Positions 25,880 to 35,452 of a stretch of 64,000 bases of DNA are shown here, piece by piece. Within the stretch, counting starts at the first letter, position 1. Each line of letters begins with the position of its first letter. Under the pieces are notes generated by a model that worked only from the letters and a program-made list of their open reading frames with translations, was not told the DNA's origin and searched no databases. Origin of the DNA: Marivita sp. S6314. Its GTDB lineage: Bacteria; Pseudomonadota; Alphaproteobacteria; Rhodobacterales; Rhodobacteraceae. A program made the translations under genes and the position numbers. Location: the NCBI RefSeq assembly GCF_023015985.1, contig NZ_JALKAO010000001.1, positions 124,001-188,000 on the forward strand, in the 5' to 3' direction.

Positions 25880-26401
25880 TTAAACGACCGTCAGACCGGA
25901 TTTAAATCGGCGCATGTTTTCCTGATAGAAGAACGCACTCTTGCGCAGCCCGTCGATGGCCGCGTCATCAAGCTGACGCACCACCTTGCCCGGCACGCCC
26001 ATCACCAGAGACCCATCTGGGATTTCTTTGCCCTCGGTGATCAGCGCCCCTGCCCCGATCAGGCAATTCTTGCCGATTTTCGCACCGTTCAGAATGGTCG
26101 CGCCCATGCCGATCAGGGAATTGTCGCCAATCGTGCATCCGTGCAGCATGACCTTGTGACCAATAGTGCATCCGGCCCCGATGGTCAGCGGATACCCCAT
26201 ATCGGTGTGCAACACGCAGTTCTCCTGCACGTTCGACCCGGCCCCGACGGTGATAAGCTCGTTGTCCCCGCGCAGCGTCGATGAAAACCAAATGCTCGCG
26301 CCCGGCTCGACCCGGATTTTTCCGATTACATTCGCATCCGGTGCGATCCAGCTGTCTTCGGCCACTTGCGGGGCCACACCATCCAAAGCGTAAAGGGTCA
26401 T
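25880..26401 (-). CDS. Gamma-carbonic anhydrase family protein
   Basis: A 173-residue left-handed beta-helix protein built from hexapeptide repeats ([20 protein letters not shown] and similar). The three zinc-type histidines are present: His65 in VLHTD, His82 in IGHK and His87 in LHG. Relatives (YrdA/CaiE/PaaY) include both active carbonic anhydrases and proteins of unknown activity, so catalysis is not certain. The start overlaps the gmk stop (ATGA), making a yicC-gmk-gamma-CA operon. Confidence 0.85.
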   Translation of the reverse strand: MTLYALDGVAPQVAEDSWIAPDANVIGKIRVEPGASIWFSSTLRGDNELITVGAGSNVQENCVLHTDMGYPLTIGAGCTIGHKVMLHGCTIGDNSLIGMGATILNGAKIGKNCLIGAGALITEGKEIPDGSLVMGVPGKVVRQLDDAAIDGLRKSAFFYQENMRRFKSGLTVV

Positions 26402-27039
26402 GACAAATCCTCGAATTCCTGTTGAAGCTTGCGCACATGTTCCACCAGTCCCGGCTGCTGAAGCCGGCGCAATCGGGTGGCAGAGACGATGGTTTTCAGA
26501 TGCTCGAATGTCTGGTCCAGATCGTCATTGACCAGAACGAAATCGTAACTGCCCCAGTGGCTGATTTCATCCCAGCTTTTCAGCATCCGCTTGCCGATCG
26601 TCTCGGCGCTGTCCTGTCCCCGGCTTTCCAGTCGACGGCGCAGTTCACCAATGGATGGCGGAAGGATAAAGATCGACAGGGTATGTGGTCCGAGCGCGGA
26701 ATTGACGATCTGCTGCGCGCCCTGCCAGTCGATGTCGAACAGCACGTCGCGGCCCGCTTCGATTGCGGTCTGCACCGGCTTGCGGGGACTGCCGTAGAAA
26801 TTGCCAAACACATGCGCATGCTCCAGCATATCGCCCGCATTTACGTCTTTCTTAAACGCGTCTTCCGACAGGAAATGGTAATGATCACCGTCAACCTCAC
26901 CGGGACGCGGCGCGCGGGTGGTGGCGGACACCGAAAAGCTCAGCGATGTGTCCCATTCCAGCAACCGCCGGGACAAGGTCGACTTGCCCGCGCCGGATGG
27001 TGAGGACAAGATAATCAAAAGCCCGCGACGTGTGCTCAT
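26398..27039 (-). CDS. gmk: Guanylate kinase
   Basis: A 213-residue guanylate kinase, phosphorylating GMP to GDP with ATP. The P-loop [10 protein letters not shown] is at residues 12-21, with [21 protein letters not shown] forming the GMP-binding segment and the [19 protein letters not shown] lid region. Length is normal. It is coupled to the downstream gamma-carbonic anhydrase gene and begins 3 bp after yicC. Confidence 0.95.
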   Translation of the reverse strand: MSTRRGLLIILSSPSGAGKSTLSRRLLEWDTSLSFSVSATTRAPRPGEVDGDHYHFLSEDAFKKDVNAGDMLEHAHVFGNFYGSPRKPVQTAIEAGRDVLFDIDWQGAQQIVNSALGPHTLSIFILPPSIGELRRRLESRGQDSAETIGKRMLKSWDEISHWGSYDFVLVNDDLDQTFEHLKTIVSATRLRRLQQPGLVEHVRKLQQEFEDLS

Positions 27040-27042
27040 GGC

Positions 27043-27933
27043 TTACTCCACATTTTGAACCTGCTCGCGCATCTGCTCGATGACGGATTTCAATTCAAGC
27101 CCAACCGCCGTTAAAAGTGATGATTGAGCTTTGGAACATAACGTGTTGGCTTCACGATTAAATTCCTGCATCAAGAAATCCAGCTTACGGCCAACTGCGC
27201 CTTTCGTGCCCAGCAAATCCGTGGCCGCAGCAACATGGGCCGTCAGACGGTCCAGTTCCTCGGTAACGTCCACCTTCACCGCGATCAGGGCCAATTCCTG
27301 CGCGATGCGCTGCTCGTCGATGCCGTCCTGCGCGTCCAATACGCGAGCCATGGCAGTACGCATACGCTCGGCCTGTTCGTCCTTGCGCGCCTCGGCCACC
27401 TCTGTCGCCTGCGCCACTAGCTGCGAGACCTGCGCAATCTGTCCGGTCAGCACCTCGGCCAGGGCCGCGCCTTCTGCCTTGCGGGACGCCAGAAAGCTGT
27501 CGAGCACCGGTTCGAAATCCCGGGTCAACACGGTCCGGACCTCGCCGGGATCGGCTTGCTGATGCGGAACATCCATCACGCCGCGCACCGAAATCAGGTC
27601 AGCCGCGCTTGAGGCGGTCAGCGACAGACCACGCGCCATCGCTTCTTCCTCGATCCGCAGCATCGCGCTCAACACCCGGTCAAGCTGACCCTCGTTCAGT
27701 TCTTGCGTGGGCTCGGACGTGTTGGACTGCAATCGCAACGACACCGTGATGCTGCCGCGGGCCACGCGCTTTGACAGCATCGCCCGCAAGGCCTGTTCAA
27801 GCCCCTCGATCCAGTCCGGAACGCGGATACGGATATCCAGACCCCGGTTGTTGACGCTCCGAAGATCCCAGGTCCAGCTCAGGCCAAGCGCCTCTCCCTG
27901 CCCCGATGCAAAACCCGTCATGGACTGCCGCAT
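27043..27933 (-). CDS. yicC: YicC family endoribonuclease-like protein
   Basis: A 296-residue YicC/YloC protein, starting MRQSMTGFASGQGE with the family's N-terminal MTGF motif and SVNNRGLDIRIRVPD, and ending with the DUF1732-type core MQEFNREANTLCSKAQ. E. coli YicC is an endoribonuclease that acts on small RNAs. The frame is open to 28272, but the ATG at 27933 has the GGGGATCT ribosome site and the conserved start. gmk follows directly, a common arrangement in bacteria. Confidence 0.92.
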   Translation of the reverse strand: MRQSMTGFASGQGEALGLSWTWDLRSVNNRGLDIRIRVPDWIEGLEQALRAMLSKRVARGSITVSLRLQSNTSEPTQELNEGQLDRVLSAMLRIEEEAMARGLSLTASSAADLISVRGVMDVPHQQADPGEVRTVLTRDFEPVLDSFLASRKAEGAALAEVLTGQIAQVSQLVAQATEVAEARKDEQAERMRTAMARVLDAQDGIDEQRIAQELALIAVKVDVTEELDRLTAHVAAATDLLGTKGAVGRKLDFLMQEFNREANTLCSKAQSSLLTAVGLELKSVIEQMREQVQNVE

Positions 27934-28112
27934 AGATCCCCACTGTGTCTGCGTCGCTTTCCCATCGGTTACGCGTTGCGGTGCAGCGATGCAAGGCACG
28001 CGGGCGCGGTACACGGCCTCCCGAAGGGTTAACCAAGTGTTAAGATCACAGAACAATTTGAAGGACATTTGTGTTAAAACCGGACCCGGGAAATGGGTAC
28101 GGGAGTCACGCC

Positions 28113-28700
28113 ATGTACAGCACATCGCTGGTAGCTCAGGCCTTGACGCATCATCAGGCCAACGCGGTTCAAACGGTGGATCGCTACTGGCATCGGCTGG
28201 CCGCGCAGGACGGGATACCAACCCGTGCCTCGATTGACCCGCAGGCCATTCAGGATGCGCTGGAATACGCATTTATCGCCGAACATCTGGCCGCCGGACA
28301 TGCCAAGCTGCGTGTCGCCGGGGGATCACTTAGCACGACCCTGGGCATGGAGGTCACCGGGATGCCGTTGGCTGTGATGATCACCCCATCGGACCGCACC
28401 GCCTTTGCCCGGGAAATCGCGCGCACGCTGGACACGCCAAGACTGCTTTCCATGATGCTCTGCGCCGCCACGCACCCTGGCCAGGGTGACCTGACAGCCA
28501 GCTTGCGCATCTATCCACTGCGCGACACGCGGGGCGTGACCAAGATGCTGGGCACGTTCGTCACCACCGGCCCGGTTGGCCGCACACCGCGCCGGTTCCG
28601 GATCACGTCGATCAACAGCACACCCATTTTCGGGGCGCGGCCAATATCAGGCATCCCCCTGATAACACGTGGGCATCTCAGCCTCGTGGTTTCAAATTGA
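28113..28700 (+). CDS. PAS_5 domain protein
   Basis: A 195-residue protein consisting mainly of a PAS_5 fold (PF07310-type), a family abundant in Rhodobacterales and Rhodospirillales and of unknown function. Typical features are TVDRYWHRLAAQDGIPTRASIDPQAIQDAL, the glycine-rich RVAGGSLSTTLGMEVTGMPL and the C-terminal FRITSINSTPI. There is no output domain. The ATG at 28113 follows ACGGGAGTC. It is divergent from yicC and convergent with the DAHP synthase gene; both share a terminator. Confidence 0.82.
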   Translation: MYSTSLVAQALTHHQANAVQTVDRYWHRLAAQDGIPTRASIDPQAIQDALEYAFIAEHLAAGHAKLRVAGGSLSTTLGMEVTGMPLAVMITPSDRTAFAREIARTLDTPRLLSMMLCAATHPGQGDLTASLRIYPLRDTRGVTKMLGTFVTTGPVGRTPRRFRITSINSTPIFGARPISGIPLITRGHLSLVVSN

Positions 28701-28727
28701 AAAAGGCGGGTCCAACGACCCGCCTTT
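28700..28727. terminator. Bidirectional terminator between PAS_5 gene and DAHP synthase
   Basis: A perfect 9-bp stem AAGGCGGGT/ACCCGCCTT (28703-28711 and 28718-28726), preceded by an A-run and followed by T residues, so it can act on both strands. It separates two convergent genes; the minus-strand U-tract is the better one. Confidence 0.85.
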
Positions 28728-28751
28728 CCATAGACATCAATCGCAATCGGC

Positions 28752-30122
28752 TTAGCCCACTTTTGCAGCAGCTTCGGCTTCGCGGCGCGCGGTCAGTTCT
28801 TCGGCCACAAGGAACGCCAGTTCCAGCGACTGCGACGCGTTGAGACGCGGATCGCAAGCCGTGTGATAGCGGTCGCTCAGATCTTCCTCGCTCACCGCCC
28901 GGACACCTCCGGTGCATTCGGTCACATCTTGACCGGTCATCTCGAAATGCACGCCACCCGGCACGGTGCCTTCTGCGTTATGCACTGCAAAGAAGTCTTT
29001 TACCTCGCGCAGCACGCTGTCGAACGGACGGGTCTTGTACCCGGTGGACGACTTGATCGTGTTGCCGTGCATCGGATCACAGACCCAGGTCACGTTCGCG
29101 CCCTCCTCGGCAACGGCCTTGATCAGGCGCGGCAGATGTTCGCCAACCTTGCCCGCACCGAACCGCGCGATCAGGGTCAGCTTGCCCGCCTCGTTTTCGG
29201 GGTTCAGCTTGGACATTAGGATCTTGAGGTCTTCTGCCGTGGTGGTCGGACCGCATTTCAAACCCACCGGGTTCAGAACGCCCCGCGCAAATTCCACATG
29301 TGCGCCATCGGGCTGCCGGGTGCGGTCGCCGATCCAGATCATGTGACCCGACCCCGCCAACCACTTGCCAGACGTCGAATCCTGACGTGTCAGCGCTTCT
29401 TCATACTCAAGCAAAAGCGACTCGTGGCTGGTGTAGAAATCCACCGACTGCAGCGACGGTGCCTTGTCGCTGTTGATGCCAGCGGCTGTCATGAAGTCCA
29501 GCGTGTCGCTGATGCGGTTGGCCATATCGCGGTACTTCGAGGCGTTCTCGCCCTCGGTGAAGCCCAGCGTCCAGCCATGCACCTGATGCACATCCGCAAA
29601 ACCACCGGTCGAAAACGCGCGCAGCAGGTTCAGGGTTGCCGCCGCCTGTGTGTAGGCCTGCAGCATCTTGGCCGGATCCGGAACGCGGGCCTCGGCCGTG
29701 AACGGCAATTCGTTGATGATATCGCCACGGTAGCTTGGCAATTCCACGCCATCGACCGTTTCGGTCGGCGCGCTGCGTGGTTTGGCAAACTGGCCAGCCA
29801 TCCGGCCCACTTTGACCACCGGCACCTTAGCGCCGTAGGTCAGAACCATGGCCATCTGCAACATCACTTTGAACGTGTCACGGATTGCGTTGGCGCTGAA
29901 CTGGTCGAAGGCTTCGGCGCAATCGCCGCCCTGAAGCAAAAACGCCTCGCCGCGCGATGCCGCGCCCAGTTGCGATTTCAACCGCCGCGCTTCGCCTGCA
30001 AAAACCAGCGGCGGATATTTGGCAAGCTGGGCCTCGACTGCCTCCAGCTTTGCGGTATCCGTATAGTCAGGCATCTGTACCCGCGGTTTCGCGCGCCAGC
30101 CTGATTTTTGCCACTCGGTCAT
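28752..30122 (-). CDS. Class II 3-deoxy-7-phosphoheptulonate synthase (DAHP synthase)
   Basis: A 456-residue plant/Mycobacterium-type (class II) DAHP synthase that condenses phosphoenolpyruvate with erythrose 4-phosphate as the first step of the shikimate pathway. The metal-binding cysteine Cys68 is in [11 protein letters not shown], and the [46 protein letters not shown] and [15 protein letters not shown] motifs are all there. The start [13 protein letters not shown] is the usual one. The gene ends at a bidirectional terminator; aroQ of the same pathway lies 16 kb away. Confidence 0.95.
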   Translation of the reverse strand: MTEWQKSGWRAKPRVQMPDYTDTAKLEAVEAQLAKYPPLVFAGEARRLKSQLGAASRGEAFLLQGGDCAEAFDQFSANAIRDTFKVMLQMAMVLTYGAKVPVVKVGRMAGQFAKPRSAPTETVDGVELPSYRGDIINELPFTAEARVPDPAKMLQAYTQAAATLNLLRAFSTGGFADVHQVHGWTLGFTEGENASKYRDMANRISDTLDFMTAAGINSDKAPSLQSVDFYTSHESLLLEYEEALTRQDSTSGKWLAGSGHMIWIGDRTRQPDGAHVEFARGVLNPVGLKCGPTTTAEDLKILMSKLNPENEAGKLTLIARFGAGKVGEHLPRLIKAVAEEGANVTWVCDPMHGNTIKSSTGYKTRPFDSVLREVKDFFAVHNAEGTVPGGVHFEMTGQDVTECTGGVRAVSEEDLSDRYHTACDPRLNASQSLELAFLVAEELTARREAEAAAKVG

Positions 30123-30193
30123 TGTTTTTACTCCGTTGATCCAATGTCATCGTTAGCGTTAGCGGCCCCGCTATACAGAAGCTGCGCCGGTCT

Positions 30194-30248
30194 GACCATA
30201 TCAGAAATGGTCTCGGGGTGCTTGACCCAGTCGCCGAGTTCTGACCAT
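30194..30248 (+). promoter_or_regulatory. GACCAT repeats in the DAHP synthase / GlxA regulator intergenic space
   Basis: GACCAT (30194-30199), a 7-bp spacer and ATGGTC (30207-30212) form an inverted repeat, and a third GACCAT lies at 30243-30248 in direct orientation. They lie 45-100 bp before the regulator's start codon, a plausible place for autoregulation. The protein that binds is not known. Confidence 0.35.
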
Positions 30249-30291
30249 CTGAACCGCAAGGTGCCGCAGAGCACGTCGGAGGGTCGGATCA

Positions 30292-31296
30292 ATGCTGCCA
30301 ACACGTCAAACGGTTGAACTGGATCAGGTTCCCGACAAACCCCGCCGGTTCGTCTTTGCGCTTTTGCCTGATTTTACCATGTTATGTTTCGCAGCAGCCG
30401 TTGAATCCCTGCGCATCGCCAATCGGATGGCCAACCGCAAACTGTATGATTGGGTGATCGTCGGGGAAGGCGGGGATGAGGTGACATGCTCGGCCGGGGT
30501 GTCGTTCCGCGTGGACAGTGACCTGACCGAACTGAATCGCGATGACGTGATCCTGATCTGTGGTGGGATAGATGTCCAAACCGGGACAACCAAACGCGTG
30601 ATCAACTGGCTGCGCCGCGAAGCCCGGCGCGGGTTGTCCATCGGCGGGTTGTGCACAGCGGCCTATACGCTGGCCACAGCGGGGCTTCTGGATGGCAAAC
30701 GCGCCACCATTCACTGGGAAAACCAGGACAGTTTTACCGAAGAGTTCCCCGAGGTCGAACTGACCAAGTCGATCTTTGTCGTCCACGGCAACCGGATCAC
30801 AACCGCCGGCGGGACAGCGTCGGTAGATTTGATGCTCAAGATCATCGCGGACGACCACGGCGAAGAACTGGCCGGGGCTGTGGCGGACCAGCTTATCTAC
30901 AACTCCATCCGCACCGATCAGGACACCCAGCGGCTGTCCGTCCCGACCCGCATCGGGGTTCGGCATCCCAAGCTGTCCAAGGTCATCCAGATGATGGAGC
31001 AGAACATCGAAGAACCGATCAGCCCGTCGGTTCTGGCGCAACAGGTCGGCATGTCGACGCGACAGCTGGAACGCCTGTTCCGCCGCTACCTGAACCGCAG
31101 CCCGAAGCGGTATTACATGGAACTGCGCCTGCAAAAAGCGCGCAACCTGCTGATGCAGACGGATATGAGCGTGATCAACGTGGCCTTGGCCTGCGGGTTT
31201 GCGTCACCCTCGCATTTCTCAAAATGCTACCGCGCGCATTACGAGACCACGCCCTACCGAGAACGCGGCGCACATGCGTCGCGGTTGTCGGTTTAG
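30292..31296 (+). CDS. GlxA-family transcriptional regulator (DJ-1/PfpI plus AraC HTH)
   Basis: A 334-residue regulator. An N-terminal DJ-1/PfpI-like amidotransferase-fold domain (about 18-190, with LLPDFTMLCFAAAVESLRIA, GGLCTAAYTLATAGLL and HWENQDSF) precedes an AraC-type double HTH (about 225-325, with LAQQVGMSTRQLERLFRRYL and INVALACGFASPSHFSKCYR). This is the ArgR/GbdR/CdhR type that in other proteobacteria controls arginine, glycine betaine or carnitine catabolism; the inducer here is not readable. ATG 30292 has CGGAGGGTC before it. Confidence 0.87.
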   Translation: MLPTRQTVELDQVPDKPRRFVFALLPDFTMLCFAAAVESLRIANRMANRKLYDWVIVGEGGDEVTCSAGVSFRVDSDLTELNRDDVILICGGIDVQTGTTKRVINWLRREARRGLSIGGLCTAAYTLATAGLLDGKRATIHWENQDSFTEEFPEVELTKSIFVVHGNRITTAGGTASVDLMLKIIADDHGEELAGAVADQLIYNSIRTDQDTQRLSVPTRIGVRHPKLSKVIQMMEQNIEEPISPSVLAQQVGMSTRQLERLFRRYLNRSPKRYYMELRLQKARNLLMQTDMSVINVALACGFASPSHFSKCYRAHYETTPYRERGAHASRLSV

Positions 31297-31436
31297 CAAC
31301 ACACCAAAAAAGAGATGCGTTTTGGTTCACTTTAGGTAAACTTGTACAGGAAACGGCGCAGGCTTGGTCGCTCACACCTTACTGTGCCCATCACGTCAGG
31401 GGGTACGGTTTGGCTTTTTCGCTATCACCACAAGGT

Positions 31437-31967
31437 ATGCCGACGATCGACGCACGATCAAAATACGACGCAGCCATCGCCTACCTTCGCAGATCCGACA
31501 TGGCCCGATCCATACTGGACGAATTGCAAACAGTTCCGGAACAGATTGTCATTAAAATCGGCCCGGACATCGAACCAAAATACCGTCATCCGAAAGTGGA
31601 CGATGGTGCGGACGGCGGAATTGTGGAATGGAATCCGGACATGTCACTTGACGTGTTCGACAGTCCAAGAGAACGCCCAAGCGCATCTTGGGTGCGCAAC
31701 AAAAGAGAACGCTACGGGCTGTTCTGGAGAAAATCCCGGCAAATCCGTGAATATGGGACGCTGTCCCCGGCCATCGCTTTGATCCATGAATTGGGTCATG
31801 CCTACCAGTTTTTCGGAGATCGCGCAGGATATCGTTCAGCCATGACCAAGGCTGGATCACCTCAAGAAGACAATGTCGTTGGCGGCATCGAAACCGTTGT
31901 TATCACAGAATTGCGGCAGCTTGGTCATGATGAAGGCATCCGGTGGTATTACGGACATACGGCTTGA
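31437..31967 (+). CDS. Small HExxH protein, M91 (NleD-like) metallopeptidase-like
   Basis: A 176-residue protein with a complete zinc-peptidase motif: His117-Glu118-Leu-Gly-His121 in ALIHELGHAYQFFGD, followed about 30 residues later by Glu152 in GGIETVVITELRQ as a possible third ligand. The spacing and surroundings resemble peptidase family M91, typified by the type III effector NleD, though many uncharacterised short bacterial homologues have no known role. There is no signal peptide, membrane segment or secretion tag that I can see. The start is uncertain: the ATG at 31437 has its AAGG too close, whereas a TTG at 31410 has AGGGGG well placed and would add nine residues. Base use is a little more AT-rich than neighbours. 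It is convergent with the sugar dehydrogenase gene. Confidence 0.6.
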   Translation: MPTIDARSKYDAAIAYLRRSDMARSILDELQTVPEQIVIKIGPDIEPKYRHPKVDDGADGGIVEWNPDMSLDVFDSPRERPSASWVRNKRERYGLFWRKSRQIREYGTLSPAIALIHELGHAYQFFGDRAGYRSAMTKAGSPQEDNVVGGIETVVITELRQLGHDEGIRWYYGHTA

Positions 31968-31973
31968 TCCCGG

Positions 31974-33098
31974 TCAGGACCCCACCGCCGACATCCGATA
32001 CAGCGCCCCGTTGCCAATGCTCAGGAACCATAGATCGCCATTCGGCCCCTGCCGGACATCCCGCACGCGTTGCGTGCTGTCGCCCTGGATTTGTTCGACC
32101 TCGCGCAAAGGCGATCCATCCAGTCGCGCGATGTAGTCGAATTTCAGCGACCCGGCGAACATGTCGCCATTCCAGTCCGACACCGGGCCATCCGTATAGA
32201 ACGTCAAACCTGACGGCGCGATAGAAGGGTCCCAATAGGTTTCCGGTTGTTCCATTCCCTCTTTCGCGGTGCCTTCGCCAATCGACCGGCCGGAATAATG
32301 CCGACCGTACGAAATCACCGGCCAGCCATAGTTGGCCCCCTTGCGAACCCGGTTGACCTCGTCCCCGCCGCGCGCGCCGTGCTCTGTTACCCAGAACTGG
32401 CCGCTGGCATCGAACGCGGCCCCTTGCGGGTTGCGATGACCGTAGGACCAAATCTCGGGCAATGCGCCCTCTGTTCCGACAAAAGGGTTGTCCGCTGGCA
32501 CCGACCCTTCGCGCGTGATGCGCAGCACGGATCCGTTGTGCAGGTTTTGGTCCTGCGCAGACGGGCGATCCCCGCGATCTCCAACCGTGAGATACAGCGT
32601 GCCGTCCGGCGCTTCGACAATCCGCGACCCGAAATGCCGCCCGCCGCTGGAGCCCGCGGCAATTTCGAAAATGGTCTTGTGATCCGTCAGCGCTGTGCCA
32701 TCGGCATTGAGCGTGGCCACCGTCACCGCCGTGCCGCTGCCGCGCGATTGGCGCTTGGCATGGGTGAAAATAAGCTGCCGGGTCTGCGCAAAGTCGCGCG
32801 GCACCAACACGTCGAGCAACCCGCCCTGCCCGTCCACCAACACATCCGGCGGATTGCCCAAGGTGACAGCGGTATCACCGGGCGTCACCAAAAGCACATC
32901 GCCGCCGCGCTCTGTGATGACGATTTTACCATCCGGTAAAAATCCGAAAGCCCACGGCGTCTCAAGCCCGGTCACCGCCGCAGAGACCTGCATCTGGCCT
33001 GCCGATGTCTCCAGAGTTTCCGAAAGCGTTTGCGCACTTGTCGCAAAGGGCAATGCTGCAACAAGGAAGGCGCAGGACAAGCGGTTCAGATAGGGCAT
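31974..33098 (-). CDS. PQQ-dependent sugar dehydrogenase-like (GSDH/Asd, YliI type) periplasmic protein
   Basis: A 374-residue secreted six-bladed beta-propeller of the soluble glucose/sorbosone dehydrogenase family. The signal peptide MPYLNRLSCAFLVAALPFATSA ends near residue 22. Family features include ETPWAFGFLPDGKIVITERGGDV-like start of the propeller, GGRHFGSRI, YLTVGDRGDRPSAQD (calcium/PQQ side) and SYGHRNPQGAAFD. It probably oxidises an aldose with PQQ in the periplasm. ATG 33098 has CGGAGTG before it; the frame extends to 33377 but this would remove the signal peptide. No PQQ biosynthesis genes are near. Confidence 0.87.
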   Translation of the reverse strand: MPYLNRLSCAFLVAALPFATSAQTLSETLETSAGQMQVSAAVTGLETPWAFGFLPDGKIVITERGGDVLLVTPGDTAVTLGNPPDVLVDGQGGLLDVLVPRDFAQTRQLIFTHAKRQSRGSGTAVTVATLNADGTALTDHKTIFEIAAGSSGGRHFGSRIVEAPDGTLYLTVGDRGDRPSAQDQNLHNGSVLRITREGSVPADNPFVGTEGALPEIWSYGHRNPQGAAFDASGQFWVTEHGARGGDEVNRVRKGANYGWPVISYGRHYSGRSIGEGTAKEGMEQPETYWDPSIAPSGLTFYTDGPVSDWNGDMFAGSLKFDYIARLDGSPLREVEQIQGDSTQRVRDVRQGPNGDLWFLSIGNGALYRMSAVGS

Positions 33099-33354
33099 GA
33101 AAACACTCCGGATTGTTCTGTTTCTGCCTTTCGATATGGCCGGTGCCGCGCGCAGGACAACCGAACCAACAGAGTTGTGAAGCCGATCTGATTCCAAAAC
33201 AACTGTTCCCGCGCTGTTGACAATCGCACGTAACCGACTGAAATCAATAAAGACTGGACATGTCGCATACCGCTGCGACAGGGCTTTTCTTTTCCTGCGC
33301 CGAACTCTAATCTGACCGCTGAACATCACAATGTTCCAATATGGGAGTGACATA

Positions 33355-34545
33355 ATGAAAAAACTGCTGACAGCCACGGCGGCTGGCGCCCTGATTGCAG
33401 GCTCTGCCTTTGCTCAGGACAACGAAATCAAAATGGGTGTCCTGCTGGGCTACACAGGCCCGATTGAATCCCTGACACCGGCCATGGCCGCGGGTGCCGA
33501 AATGGCGATGGCAGAAGTGACCGAAAGCGGCGCTCTGCTGGGTGGCGCGACAGTGACATCCGTACGTGCTGATTCCACCTGCGTGGACAGCGCGGCGGCC
33601 ACCGCCGCAGCCGAACGCCTGATCACCAGCGACGGTGTCAGCGCGATCATGGGGGCGGACTGTTCAGGTGTGACCGGTGCGGTTCTGGCAAACGTGGCAG
33701 TGCCGAACGGCATGGTGATGATCTCGCCATCCGCGACATCGCCTGCCTTGTCCGCCGCTGAAGACAATGGCCTGTTCTTCCGCACGGCTCCGTCTGACGC
33801 GCGTCAGGGGGCTGTGTTGGCGGAAGTGCTGGTTGAAAAAGGCATCACCAGCGTTGCTGTGACCTACACCAACAACGATTACGGCAAAGGCTTTGCCGAC
33901 GCGTTCCAGTCGTCGTTCGAAGCGGCAGGCGGATCGGTGACGCTGACCGCGCCACATGAAGACGGCAAGGCGGATTACTCTGCCGAAGTCGGCGCATTGG
34001 CGTCTGCCGGTGGCGACGCCTTGGTCGTTCTGGGCTACGTGGACCAGGGCGGCGCTGGCGTTATCCAGGGGGCGCTGGATTCCGGCGCGTTCGACATGTT
34101 TGCGCTGGGCGATGGCATGATCGGCGACGCGCTGACCGAAGCTTTTGGCAGTGACATCGACGGCACAATCGGAACCGCCCCGGGCAGCGACAATGCCGGT
34201 GGCGCAACCTTTGCAGAGATGGCAACGGCGGCAGGCATCGACGGCACCAGCGTGTATGCCGGTGAAAGCTATGATGCGGCAGCGCTGATGCTATTGGCGA
34301 TGGCCGCCTCGGGTTCCAGTGATCCGGCAGACTATGTTGGCAAGATCGAAATGGTCGCCAACGCACCGGGCGAGCCGATCATGCCTGGTGAACTTGCCAA
34401 GGCGATCGAGATCCTCGCAGGTGGCGGCGACGTGGACTACAACGGCGCAACCGGTGTTGAACTGGTTGGTCCGGGCGAAGCCGCTGGCAGCTATGCCGAA
34501 TACGTCGTCGACGGTGGCGCATTGACCGTGGTTGGCTACCGCTGA
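33355..34545 (+). CDS. ABC transporter substrate-binding protein, branched-chain amino acid type
   Basis: A 396-residue periplasmic protein of the Peripla_BP_6 (Leu/Ile/Val-binding) family. A clear signal peptide MKKLLTATAAGALIAGSAFA precedes QDNEIKMGVLLGYTGPIESL, where family members begin. One disulfide pair could form between the two cysteines in DSTCVD and GADCSG. It heads an operon with both ATPases and both permeases of the same transporter. The ATG at 33355 has TGGGAGTGA before it. A hairpin after the stop probably allows higher expression of this subunit. The ligand (amino acid, amide or urea-like) is not readable. Confidence 0.9.
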   Translation: MKKLLTATAAGALIAGSAFAQDNEIKMGVLLGYTGPIESLTPAMAAGAEMAMAEVTESGALLGGATVTSVRADSTCVDSAAATAAAERLITSDGVSAIMGADCSGVTGAVLANVAVPNGMVMISPSATSPALSAAEDNGLFFRTAPSDARQGAVLAEVLVEKGITSVAVTYTNNDYGKGFADAFQSSFEAAGGSVTLTAPHEDGKADYSAEVGALASAGGDALVVLGYVDQGGAGVIQGALDSGAFDMFALGDGMIGDALTEAFGSDIDGTIGTAPGSDNAGGATFAEMATAAGIDGTSVYAGESYDAAALMLLAMAASGSSDPADYVGKIEMVANAPGEPIMPGELAKAIEILAGGGDVDYNGATGVELVGPGEAAGSYAEYVVDGGALTVVGYR

Positions 34546-34571
34546 TTGCGGGCCTTCTGAACTGACAATAG

Positions 34572-34597
34572 ACGGCGCAGGTTTTCCTGCGCCGTTT
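34572..34597 (+). terminator. Hairpin/attenuator after the binding protein gene
   Basis: A perfect 10-bp stem ACGGCGCAGG/CCTGCGCCGT with a TTTT loop (34572-34595), followed by TTTC. The short U-tract suggests partial termination, which would leave more binding protein mRNA than mRNA for the downstream ATPase and permease genes. Confidence 0.6.
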
Positions 34598-34636
34598 CAA
34601 ATTGATAAGGGGCGTTTTTCACGCTTTGGGTGAAGA

Positions 34637-35416
34637 ATGATCGAGGTCAAAAACCTCCATCGGCATTTTGGCGGGTTCCGCGCCGTGGATGGCGCAACAC
34701 TGGAAATCGAGACAGGGTCCATCACCGGGCTGGTGGGGCCAAACGGGGCGGGCAAGACCACCTTGTTCAACGTGGTGGCCGGGGTTCTGCCGCCCACCTC
34801 TGGGCAGGTGTTCATGGGGGGTGAGGACATCACGGGCCTGCCGCCACATGCGTTGTTTCACAAGGGCTTGCTGCGCACCTTTCAGATTGCGCATGAGTTC
34901 AGTTCGATGACCTGCCGCGAAAACCTGATGATGGTTCCCGGCGGACAGACCGGTGAGACACTGTGGAACACCTGGTTCGGACGCAAGCGCATCGCGGACG
35001 AGGAACGCGCGCTGCGTGCGAAGGCCGACGAGGTGCTGGAATTCCTGACCATTGAGCATTTGTCGGATCACAAGGCCGGTCAGGTATCCGGTGGGCAGAA
35101 AAAGCTGCTTGAGCTGGGCCGCACCATGATGGTCGACGCGCGCATCGTGTTTCTGGACGAGGTTGGTGCGGGGGTGAACCGGACACTTCTGAACACGATT
35201 GGCGACGCGATTATCCGTCTGAACAAGGAACGCGGCTACACGTTCTGCATGATCGAGCATGACATGGATTTCATCGGACGGCTGTGTGATCCGGTGATCG
35301 TGATGGCCGAGGGCAAGGTGCTGTCCAAGGGCACCATTGACGAGATCAAATCCGATGAACGGGTGATCGAGGCCTATCTTGGCACGGGGTTGAAGAACAA
35401 GGAGGCGGTGTCGTGA
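34637..35416 (+). CDS. ABC transporter ATPase, LivG type
   Basis: A 259-residue ATPase of the branched-chain amino acid family. Walker A is GPNGAGKTT, the signature VSGGQKKLLELGR, Walker B IVFLDEVGAGVN and the switch CMIEHDMDFI; FRAVDGATLEIETGS precedes Walker A as in LivG. Walker B has E-V-G-A where most have E-P, which is common in this subfamily. It pairs with the LivF-type ATPase 112 bp downstream. Confidence 0.9.
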   Translation: MIEVKNLHRHFGGFRAVDGATLEIETGSITGLVGPNGAGKTTLFNVVAGVLPPTSGQVFMGGEDITGLPPHALFHKGLLRTFQIAHEFSSMTCRENLMMVPGGQTGETLWNTWFGRKRIADEERALRAKADEVLEFLTIEHLSDHKAGQVSGGQKKLLELGRTMMVDARIVFLDEVGAGVNRTLLNTIGDAIIRLNKERGYTFCMIEHDMDFIGRLCDPVIVMAEGKVLSKGTIDEIKSDERVIEAYLGTGLKNKEAVS

Positions 35417-35452
35417 AGATGATGGATTTGCGCCGCCTGACGGCGTCGCCGG

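Noticed and set aside
30651-31436. Upstream extension of the HELGH protein frame into the GlxA regulator
   Set aside because: This part overlaps the regulator's conserved AraC domain in another frame and its translation is Arg/Pro-rich noise; only the part from 31410/31437 looks like a protein.
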